Position numbers and translations under genes: made by a program. The notes beneath the pieces are model-generated. The model searched no databases. It had not been told where the DNA came from and worked only from the letters and a program-made list of their open reading frames with translations. 56,671 nucleotides of DNA, taken from positions 1 through 56,671 of the forward strand of contig JAKSYS010000398.1 in assembly GCA_022925895.1 (NCBI GenBank), written 5' to 3'. Source of the DNA: Fragilaria crotonensis (lineage: Eukaryota; Bacillariophyta; Fragilariophyceae; Fragilariales; Fragilariaceae). Shown piece after piece: positions 24,201 to 33,559 of this stretch. Position 1 is the first letter of the stretch; each line of letters opens with the position of its first letter.

Positions 24201-25477
24201 AGCAAAGATGCTAGTCAGGACTGGAATCGCAAACACTGGGCGTTTTGTGTTGGAGTGGCAGATCCAACAGGATGCCTTCCGGCAGGTTCTATCTTTGTCA
24301 CTGGAGTCGGTGTTGGCTATGACACTGCCAACAACAAGCACCAGATGTTTATTACTCGATGCCCCTGCACGGAACCCAGTGATGTGAAGGTGCTCCCAGT
24401 GGTAAGCCATAAGCCTGCCAGCATGCCTGTCGAAGACTGGAAACATTTATGTTCGATTAGTTTTGGTTTGGTGATTTTTGCCACCCCAAATGGCGCTGCC
24501 GGGTGTTCTTTGCCGGAAAGCATAGCCGATGGTGATCTGGATGGCGACCCGTACTTCTTGTGTTGGGATCAAGAGATTTTGCACATATCTCCAGAACGAC
24601 TCATGAACACTAATGACGATGTCGAGGATGCCCAAGATGACCTTATTGGTCAAGATGTGACAACCATAAAAGATGGAAAGCTTCTTCATGGTATAACGAT
24701 CCGTCAAGACGATCAAGGTGGCTACCTCTGTGACTTCCTGGCCCACGGTCGATGGTCGTTAACCAAGAGCGAGGTCCTCGGCGATCGTGACTTTATCGTG
24801 AAGATCCATGATCACCGAGGTCTTGGTGTGAAAGCCGAGATCCTAATTGAATGGCAGTTCGCGAGTACCCCCACGTGGGAACGTATCCATGGTTTTCGTA
24901 ATGATGAGGCGAACGCACAAGTTGTTGCGGAGTATGCCCGGGTGCAAGACTTGCTGGGGACTCGTGGATGGGAATGGACCAAAGATTTCATCAGACCTTC
25001 AGAATTGGCAGAAATACTAGAGCACGATGAGCGCGACGGGATTTGCAAGTCCGTGTGATTTGGGATCATGGTGAAGTTGACTGGGAGTCAGTGTTGGAAT
25101 TGCGCGAGAACGAGGTGCAGGAAAACCGAGAAAAACTTGCAAGGTATGCCCAAGAGAAAGATCTTTTACGATGTGAAGGCTGGACTTGGGCGGAAAGCTA
25201 TTTGCAAGGGCTATCACAAAAATGGTTGGATCCTGTGCAGTGTTACTTGGTTGACACAGATCGTCTGGTGGAGCGCAGTCGCCTTACTGAGGCTCTTCAT
25301 AACGCTTACTGCAAGAGCATAAATCACGGCAGTTCTGAGCAGGACATCAAGGCCTTGGGGCGTGCATTCAAACAATCGATCGATATTTCGAAGCATGGAG
25401 GAATGGTTGACCTTCCTTTTTACTTAAGAAAGCAAGTTCGAGGAACGAAACTACAGAAGTTTCTGCGGTTGGTGTGA
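21245..25477 (+). CDS. RNA-dependent RNA polymerase 1 with acidic repeats and chromo-like insert
   Basis: This cellular RDR-type polymerase would convert single-stranded RNA into dsRNA for small-RNA production. The start ATG is at 21245. Residues about 180-640 are a disordered, highly acidic array of DDDSSGLFSK-type repeats. The polymerase half shows GHFKGMLMAKNRI...LPHSMLKV, then LPAGSIFVTG, ITRCPCTEPSDVKVLP and the catalytic ADGDLDGDPYFLCWD (24526-24570; metal-binding Asp triad DLDGD). After it come two tandem chromo-like modules (EILIEW...TWERI...GWEWTKDF and VRVIWDHGEVDWESV...GWTWAESY). The RDR-like tail ALGRAFKQSIDISKHGG follows. One-base frame breaks lie at about 21570 and about 25045 (a T run). 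The N-terminal half of a usual RDR core is poorly conserved, so this is a divergent or shortened polymerase. Confidence 0.8.
21780..23150 (+). repeat. Acidic DDDSSGLFS coding repeat array
   Basis: About 13 imperfect copies, roughly 75-110 bp each, encode DDDSSGLFSKS-DEG followed by a basic segment ending in KKTTVN. Copies near 22490-22960 are the most alike, suggesting recent unit expansion. The Ser residues beside acidic runs fit the casein kinase 2 consensus, which is an inference. Confidence 0.75.
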
Positions 25478-26027
25478 TAGTACAGGCGTCCGGAACACTC
25501 TCGTCAGGCTACGGAATGCCCCCAACAATGCAGAATCTGATAATGCGACAATAAATAATACAGTGTGAATCGTCAAGGAGGATTTGAGCAACCGACGTGA
25601 ACTCCTCAGGTTCATTGATTTTGTAGCATTTAATACTTTGAAGATAGTAACGTTGTAGCTCTAGCCTGGAATACATGGCGTACACTCGGAGCGTCTCAGC
25701 TTTCTAATTGCTCCGTCGACACTTAAATATATATATAAAGCGCCTGTTGAGTGTGCGTGAATGTTGTCAGCGTCAAGAAGCATAAAATGAGGCTTGGCAA
25801 CAACCTCCCTCACCTTCAGTACCAGTGAAGGAACTTGTCAGAAAATGGAGGCGATCAGGACGTGAAGAATACAGGACATCTGAAAAGGCTAAGAATTGTG
25901 TAATCATTCGCTCCATTGGCCGAACTTGCAAAAGTTCTCCCGCACTTCGATCGGCTTTTGTGACAGTCAGAACTAGGCTGACAAGTGTGGATGGAAAGGA
26001 ACTCGCAATCCCTTCGCAATTTTTGGG
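25478..26027. other. Intergenic between convergent RdRP1 and Argonaute genes
   Basis: This 550-bp stretch lies between convergent gene ends. It has an AT run (AAATATATATATAAAG at about 25725). Short ORFs here look like chance. No RNA gene was recognised. Confidence 0.35.
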
Positions 26028-29000
26028 TCATATGGACTGAATGCACCTAAAAGATTGTTTTGGGGGTAAATCCGAAAACACAAAGGCTGATGTTGGAGGT
26101 CCTTACCTTTCGAAAAAGTACTCAGGGATTCCGCTCTTCTCCATTGATTTCGTCAATTGGACGTCTAGTGCAATGGGGGGTCAGGGCCATGTCGATCATG
26201 AACAAGCATCAGCCCACAGATCGTACCTGGTAGATATCCCGATGCTATATTACCAAGTTTGACAGCATACTTGACCACAGGTACCATACGCACCGCTTTC
26301 GTTGCCGTACCATACTGAAAGGACATAGAATACGTCATTCGCTGAATCTCCTCCTTTGTTAAAGGTGTGCAATTCTCACCATTTGACCAGGGCCGCCAGA
26401 CAAAGTTTTCGTTGAGAATCTGGTAAGCAAGATGAGTTAGTACCGCAGCAGCAAGTGCCCACACAAAATAGAAACTTACGACTCGGTAAAAGATAGGTTT
26501 TGAGGTGCCCTTGAGACCGCCATGAGCTGTCAGCAGGAAATCAAACCCTGAGGAGCTCGGGTTCGAAAACACAAGTGGTATTGGATCATCAGGTATCCTA
26601 TCGATTTCGGGCTGCGGGGCTGAAAGGTTCAAGCCATCCAAGAAAGGAGTAACCGTATGGTCCAAACAAGTACCGCTTGGCACGTTTAGGACAGAATTCC
26701 GTTTGTTCATCACTTCCTGCGCTGGAACAATGCGAATGTTATGTTGGGATAGTGCCACGATGTAAGTGATGATTGGGGTGCAAAATGTGCAGCCATTCCC
26801 TTGGCACTTCCTCGCGTTTTCACAGGCTCCTCCATGACGAGCCATGCGAATATCGTAGAAAGCCTTTCGAAGCGTGGCCACCTCGCTGTTCAGAACGAGA
26901 TCGAAATTACCCTCAGATGAACCATTCCGGTAGACCACAATTCTTGATGGCATCTTGTCATCGTTGTGCAACAAATATTGGGTTGCCAATGTCTAGTCAC
27001 ACGCAGGGTTAGGTTTTCACAACACACGACGCCAACAAATTTAAATTCATGATGACCCACCTTGGACAATGCATACATAGGTACGGGCTCCACAACGCCC
27101 GCAGAGTCTTGAACGCGAAGATCAAGTGCCAGTTGAATTGTACCTGACACATCACGAGAAGCATGAGATGCATCGCCTTGATTCTCTAACGAAACTGCTC
27201 CAGTAACGATCGTCACTCCCTCTGTCCCCGCAGCTGCATTTGTTGTTAGAATAATAACTTTCGGTTCGAGAGTCAACGGATTTGGCTCGTACCTCTGGTG
27301 AGACTTAAACCCATCACCATGGTCGGAGTCTGTTCAAGCCATGGAACGCGACCCTCTTTGCGTAAAACCTGGATATCCCAAGCGCGAGCTTTGTTGCTTT
27401 TGGAGAAGAGCTTCGTGTTCACTTTGATGGCAATGTTACTGCAGCTGCATTTTTTACAAGGTTGTGAGTCATGGTGAGGTCGGCTGCTGACGAACCTGCA
27501 ATAAAGATCAACTTACTATTGATCGGGGCTTCGTTGACTCGTGAACTTGGAATGTACAAAGCATTGGGATTGAACATTGCACTCGATGTTCGAGACGAGC
27601 TTGACAAAGTGGTAAACCTGGGCATTGTCAGTGGGAAGGCGAACGAAAACAAGCGAAGGACATTCAATCTGGAATCCCTTCACAACATGGTAGGCCTTTA
27701 ACGTCGACACGTTCGCCTGCGGTATGTATTCTCCATTTTCAAGCATGTACACAAATTCGCCAGAGAAGTACTCCGAAACCCACTTCCCGTTTCCTTCCCT
27801 CCTTTCAATGGGAACTCCTGAAATTCGCAAAACGGTGAGCAGCGGGACTAGGAATCAAATATTCAAGCTGTCCTTTTTCTCGCACCTTTACCGATTGGGC
27901 CCCGCTTGTCATCGCCTCTTGCTATTGGGAATCGTAAGTCAAAAAGTTCCACTGCCGTATCCCCAACTACTGCCTTGATTCTAGCAGGCACTGGACCATC
28001 TGATTCTGGGAAAGTGACCCAGTGCGTCTCACCAGCAACATCAATCGGCAGTATCGCCTCGAAGGCATCGGCATCGATATGTCTCACAATCGCTAGGGAC
28101 GTATTCCCGTCAACTGCAGAGACGATGTTGGTCAAAAAGCCAAGACCGCTGTTCGATTGGCCTCGTAAAAAATGGTTCTTCGACTTTTCGATTGCATCTC
28201 TGAAAACCCGATTTATCTGTCGAAGCCCAAGTTGACTGAGTGCATATTCGCACAACGGATACAAACGACGACGTACTTACAGTTTCCTTCTCCCTTCCAG
28301 AAGGAAGATGTTCAGCTACGATGACCTCCAGAATTGCTTGTTCAACGTCAACGTTCCGAGGCATCTCAATGCCATGCGATGCCATAATCTCAAACAATCT
28401 TATAAAAGCAGAGCATCTGTTTTCTCCGACAACATTAGCAAAGTCTACGATAGCGAATGAGCTCATAAACGCAGGTTTCGAGAACTTGACTTCCGCAAGA
28501 TTCCAGGAGCCATCGTTGGGTACTTTCTCGTTATTCAGAAACCTCATAACAGGCTGAGGGAGCACTGACGCCTCGAGTTTTGCCGGTTCGAGGTCTGTTG
28601 TAAGGTTCAACTGCTGCAGTAGCATACCCAATTCTGGTCCACTTTGCATCTTCACTTCCTCGACAATTCGCTTCACATGCTGTAGGTGCTCCATTCGTCT
28701 TGTCGATGCGAAGTGATCGTTGAACTCGAGTACATCGGGATTGTGATCAACTTCACGCACCTTGCTCCACGCCTGGAAGAAGAACTCAAGTGGAAGCTTC
28801 TCTATGATAGGTTCATCCTTCTTGGTCTCGACTTTAACCTCTTCTCCCTGTACGACAGGGAGCAGTTCTTTAGTCCTCCTTGGGCGCGTCTTTTTGCCGC
28901 CCTTGATGATGAAAAGTGGCATCTTGGGGAAACGAAGTTTAATCTTGTGGTGGATTTCGAAGTACTCTGCGACTGTAACCATACGAGCATTCTCTCCCGG

Positions 29001-30782
29001 CGGAGCACCTCGAGGTTTGTATTCAAACATCGCGGATGGGTCTTCTCCATTCCAGACAATGCTATCAATCCTCACATTTCGGTACACTCTAGTGTTGAAC
29101 TTATTTCTCGACTTTATCTTTCGATCAATGTCGGCCTCTGACTTGCCTTCTTCCAGTAGCTTCTGTCGAAAGGCTAGAAAGGTGTAAGAAAAAAATTCGT
29201 CTCTCACTTCACAATTTGAACGTGCGGCCTCACCATTTTCTCTTGCTTCATCTGGTGGCTTGGTGTACTTCATATTCAATGTCAACTTTCTAAGCGCTTT
29301 CTCAATCTCGCCCCTCTGGTGGTCCGGAATGACATCATGCAGATTATCAACACGGACGCCAGCTATCGCTTTCTGTCTCTCGATAAGGACCGGGATAGGC
29401 CCATTCTGAGGGTGGATCTCTCGATTGAACCAATCAAGGCCCGCATCCATGGTCACAAACACGTTGCCGTTAGAACAAAATCTAACAGACTGAGAAAGTC
29501 CAATGTAAGGGAATTCAGATTTCTTCGGGATGATGCGTCTAGGGAGTGAGACAGTGTGTAAGGCAAACCAAAACAGACGCAGAATTTGTAACTCACGTCG
29601 CGGTATTTGCCTGCCAATCTGCCAAGGATACCATCGAATTGGTTTGGATTAGGATCCAGATAGAAAAATCTGGGTGACTTGCCATTGCCATACACCTTGA
29701 GCTTTGAGACCAACATGGAGTTCTTCAATGCAACTTCCATTGCCATTTGCATGGCATACATAGAATCAACTGTGTTGGTGCCTTGCACAAATCCAACCTC
29801 TTGGAATCGAACAATAAAATGCTTATTTTCGATTCTTGCGATCAACTCTGTTAGAACTGGAATGTTTGAACGAAAATCATATTGAAGTGGCAAACCTACC
29901 GATCTGCATCTGGATCACCATCATCGCACGACTTCTTCACTACAACCTTATAATCATAGTACAATCCCTTCTCAGCGACCTGGTGTCCACCAGTGTCGAC
30001 TTGTATGTCAGCTGGACCATAGCGTCCCATCGCGCCTTTTCGTTCATCTGCCGTGCCACCCATATTCGCAGCTTGGGCTACTTCGTCATCGGCTCCGTTT
30101 GCTTCAAAGAGTTGGCCCACAGAAATCGCTAATTTGCTACCATCGGTCTTTTGGAAGGGCATTGTCAGCTAATTTGCCTGTGTCAAGAGCCTGGTCGAAC
30201 ACTGTGGCTTGCACTTACCCAAAATACTTTGCGTTCACCAAACAATCTCTGTTGAAGCTTGCACAGGACACGACGGCTGATCGTATTTGATCCGTCGTCC
30301 ATGTCAACAGTTTTCGAGTCACCCTCGCGGCTTTGTCGAGGCACAAGCACATATTGCCACGGTTCCAAAAACTTTCCCTCCGCATCTTTCTTCTTCCTCA
30401 GGAGCGCATCGAAGATAGTGACGTCGTACTTGTACCACTTCTGTTGCAAGAAATAGTTCAATGTTGCGTCGGGGTTCGACAATTTAAATTGGTTCGTCAT
30501 CACTTGAATAGTCTCTGGTCGGCGAAAGTCGCCCCACTTACTACCTCCGCCTTGTCCTCTCCCGCCTCCTCCGTATCCACCACCGCCACCTCCACGGCCA
30601 AACCCACCACCGCCTCCTCTTCCTCCTCGGCCTTGATAACTGCCCAATCCTCCACCTCCTCCTCTCCCTTGATAACTGCCCAATCCTCCTCCACTTCCTT
30701 GATAACTGCCCAATCCTCCTCCATCACCACCACCAAAACGGGACCGCTTAGGATCGCGGTCATTGTTGCCGTAGTAGCTCAT
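26028..30782 (-). CDS. AGO: Argonaute with degenerate slicer site and RGG-type N-terminus
   Basis: Twelve exons join in phase to 1,349 residues: 30782-30219, 30168-29919, 29856-29597, 29522-28281, 28216-27892, 27817-27517, 27444-27293, 27233-27061, 26992-26480, 26419-26227, 26164-26107, 26046-26028. The N-terminus is a Gly/Arg array (GSYQGRGG units). The N domain begins TNQFKLSNPDATLNYFL. A PAZ region includes VTVAEYFEIHHKIKLRFPKMP. L2 has GSWNLAEVKF. MID has VRLPTDNAQVYHFVKLV, SQCFVHSKF and QYCSNIAIKVNTKL. PIWI matches are VMGLSLTR, SRIVVYRNGSSEGNFDLVL, NVPSGT and GGLKGTSKPIFYRV. At the catalytic positions Asp is Ser (about 1027), Asp is Asn (about 1112) and His is Phe (about 1257), so RNA cleavage is unlikely. 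About 160 extra residues lie between L2 and MID. The small exon 2/3 and 3/4 junctions are the least certain. Confidence 0.9.
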
Positions 30783-31589
30783 GTGGTTGATTCTCTCTGT
30801 AGAGAAAAGAATCTACTTGGTTGTGTTCTCTCTCACAGATAATGGCTGGTATCTGGCGTCAAGTTAACGAACAAAACACCCCACAGAAAAAAAAGTATCC
30901 TGTTTCATGCAACTTGCAACACACAAACGCAATATATGATTTTTTAGTTTACTCTGCAAACATACTGCACATTTTCCAAGCTTTGGTTGTGCTGCGCTTG
31001 GATACAGGATGTCAACCTTGTACCAGGAGACTTGTAGATTTCTTAGTCTACTCTAAATTTGTTAGTGTACTAGCTAGCGTATATGCAGAAAAGAGCGCTT
31101 TTGCAAGGTATGGAGCTCCAGTAGAAGTCCAGTACGTACGATACACAAGGAAAGCTACACATCAGGATTGCGAACATACAGTACTACTACTAGCTAGTAC
31201 CCGGAGTACAACGTACTGTATTTATTTTTTCATACACACAACCCACACACGCCAGACACAGTTTGGCAAGTTGCGAGGTGTGTGTGTGCACGTCTTAGCA
31301 ACCGTCACAGCACTCATGCGGCAATGCCACCATGAGTCAGAAAATCTGGAGTCGACACGAGACAGATGGCAACACCAACGGTATTGTTGGCATTGATTGG
31401 TAGAAAGGCAACATGAGATTGTTCGGTGCACACTAGGTCCCATCTTGCGCGTCGTTACTCTCTATACATACAGCGCGGGCAGCTACATGTAGTACTGCGA
31501 ACGGTCCCACGCGCATTCAAAAGTTCTAGTAAGTCCTTCTCAAGCGGACCGCACATACACGACATTAGCAACAAATATGACGACACCCA
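30783..31589. other. Upstream region of the Argonaute gene
   Basis: Promoter-side intergenic DNA of the Argonaute gene. It includes a GTACTACTACTAGCTAGTAC-like palindromic patch near 31180-31220. No gene was recognised. Confidence 0.35.
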
Positions 31590-31770
31590 GTTCGATGGGA
31601 AGGTCAGGAATTTCTGTCCAGGAGTGCCTTGATAACACACTCGTGTGGAACGGGACTGGTCGCACCGAGTCCCGAGTAGTTTCACGACCCTGTAGATCCA
31701 CTCTCTTACATTGGTGAAGGAACTGAAATTGTACATTCCGGAAACAAAAAAGGCAAAATCAATTTGCTGA
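31590..31770 (+). pseudogene. Truncated copy of exon 1 of the RecQ-RdRP gene
   Basis: This stretch aligns in the same orientation to about 34018-34200 inside exon 1 of the RecQ-RdRP gene. Shared blocks are TGGGAAGG-CAGGAATTTC, ACACACT-GTGT, CGAACGGGACTGGTCGC (one change), GCCGAGT and TTCCGGAAACAAAAAAGGC. The copy has an internal deletion and an in-frame stop (CCTTGATAA), so it is not coding. It sits between the Argonaute and methyltransferase-like genes, about 2.4 kb from the parent. Confidence 0.8.
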
Positions 31771-31865
31771 CATGCGTCTGTCATAATCTCACGAAGCCTG
31801 GATGCCTCGACAAGGAACGTAGCGAACGAAGCCAGCCTCCTTTCTGTCAAGCTTTGACTCACTGC

Positions 31866-33008
31866 TTACACCCAAAAGTGAGCAGGAATACCTTTCTTGC
31901 GAAGGTTTTGAAAGAGATTCAGAGACTGTTGCACACTTCCCTTCATGATGGTTTTCCAGAGATGCGCAATCTCAGCCATCTTCACATGATGTTCAAAATA
32001 GAAGTGGTCCACTAAATTGTGAAGTTGAGGATTATTGAGTAACTGTCGAGCCAACGGAACTTCAACGCTTCTCGTGTCTACATCAAGCTTGATGATTATC
32101 AAATCATCTTGATTGTAGTTCTCAAGAAGCAAGTTCCAGGGATTATTCCGACTGGAAACGTCTGGACTCACACCGACATTGATCCAGTGATACGCAGCGA
32201 GCAATTCAAGCGGGACCTTGTCAAAGACCATTTGACTATCACTTTTCTTAATTTCAAAGGCATAAAAGTGATCAAAGGGAAAGCCAAACTTGCGATAGAG
32301 GGCAGCAAGCTTCAAGGCTGGCGACATGTGTTTGCCCCCATGAAAATTTAGTGACGCGCCCAAATCAAAGAAGACAATACGCGACGTCTTCCTGAGTTGT
32401 TTGCACATGGCACCAAAGTCATGGATTAAGTAATCCAAATTTAAGAAATCTTCGGGATCCTTGCAGAAGTTGGGGTGGCGCATGGGTGTAAAGAGCGGTT
32501 CAATGTAACCTGACGAAGAATACGAGAGCTGCCTACTTTCATTGAAGAATCCTTGTAGAATACCGTTTTCAGGATCCAGTTCGGCTCTCTTGCATACTTC
32601 ATCACGGTTTGTTTCATCATGAGTAAATAGAGTTCTGAGATCTGGAATGCTCTCAAACGTTGCAATCTTTTCATAGTAGTTCTTCAGCTCATTGTTTAAT
32701 GTCTGAGCCGAGTTGTACATTGGGTTTTCTTTATTATTCCATATCTCGCATCCAGAAGCCATGTCCGTTCGGTTCTCCCCAGCTTTGTCGAATCCCAGTG
32801 CAATAGCATTGTCCACGAGGTATTGCTCAAGCGACGCTGGTTGATACTCGGAGGTCGGGCCAGCGCTTATTCTTGCAGTTCCGGTCTTCGTCTTGCCAAG
32901 GTCTGCACAGTTCTGATTTATGCTCCCGATGATGGTAAGTGTTGATGTCAACACCAAGACCAAGACAACCGCGATTTGCAAAACTCTAGTAGAGACATTC
33001 GAAATCAT
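31866..33008 (-). CDS. Type II membrane protein with FkbM/methyltransferase-like lumenal domain
   Basis: An intronless ORF of 380 residues starts at an ATG at 33008. A hydrophobic segment near residues 10-30 (VLQIAVVLVLVLTSTLTII) is a signal anchor, placing the bulk in the secretory lumen. The C-terminal half has a Rossmann-like motif (RIVFFDLGASLNFHGGKHM), then DHFYAFE, DDLIIIKLDVDT and VDHFYFEHHV. This order recalls FkbM-type methyltransferases and related diatom proteins of unknown function. I infer a Golgi enzyme but cannot name a substrate. It shares an upstream region with the RecQ-RdRP gene. It is intact and seems unrelated to RNA silencing. Confidence 0.6.
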   Translation of the reverse strand: MISNVSTRVLQIAVVLVLVLTSTLTIIGSINQNCADLGKTKTGTARISAGPTSEYQPASLEQYLVDNAIALGFDKAGENRTDMASGCEIWNNKENPMYNSAQTLNNELKNYYEKIATFESIPDLRTLFTHDETNRDEVCKRAELDPENGILQGFFNESRQLSYSSSGYIEPLFTPMRHPNFCKDPEDFLNLDYLIHDFGAMCKQLRKTSRIVFFDLGASLNFHGGKHMSPALKLAALYRKFGFPFDHFYAFEIKKSDSQMVFDKVPLELLAAYHWINVGVSPDVSSRNNPWNLLLENYNQDDLIIIKLDVDTRSVEVPLARQLLNNPQLHNLVDHFYFEHHVKMAEIAHLWKTIMKGSVQQSLNLFQNLRKKGIPAHFWV

Positions 33009-33559
33009 TGTTCAGGTCAACAATGGATGGCAAGGCAAGCGAAAAAAGTGTCTGCACGCTCTCTCGCTTCGGTTCAATGCATTGTCACTCTTCACGCTGG
33101 TTGTACTGGTTCGATAGGTATATGGTAGCACATGGTACATGTACGGGTAACCTATTTGTACATAGAGTGCCGTTAAATAAATTTGAATCGATATCGCACT
33201 CTCTATGACATATGTCATACATAACGGATGGAACTGATGGGGATCGTTCGTACCGGGTACAGTCGCGTAACTTAGACGCAGAAACATACGAGGACGCCTT
33301 TTACTGGGACCCTGGTACTCCAGTACAGTACGGAGCCACCAATCCTCTCGTCGATTCCATCGACTTCACTTGCCAAGATCGCTTCAAAATCCGAGATCCT
33401 GTGCGCAACTGGGATATGCATCATCATCAGTGTGGCGTTGAGCAAGTATCTTCCACCTTGCACTTGATCGTGTCCTTAGCCGTATACGTACAAGTTCCTG
33501 GTAATATCCATTTTATTGCGCAAGGGTTGCACCTGCCTTGTTGATTACAGCGAAATATC
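33009..33559. promoter_or_regulatory. Shared bidirectional upstream region
   Basis: This is a 551-bp gap between divergent start codons of the membrane protein (minus) and RecQ-RdRP (plus). It contains a TATGACATATGTCATACATA palindromic patch at about 33205-33225. An open frame at 33212-33544 on the plus strand shows no domain and stops before the RdRP ATG, so I treat the segment as regulatory. Confidence 0.45.

Noticed and set aside
25825-26040. Basic 71-codon ORF on the plus strand
   Set aside because: Overlaps the last exon of the Argonaute gene, has no motif, and probably arises by chance.
33212-33544. 110-codon ORF just upstream of RecQ-RdRP
   Set aside because: No domain, no link to the RdRP frame, and lies in a divergent promoter. 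Treated as chance.
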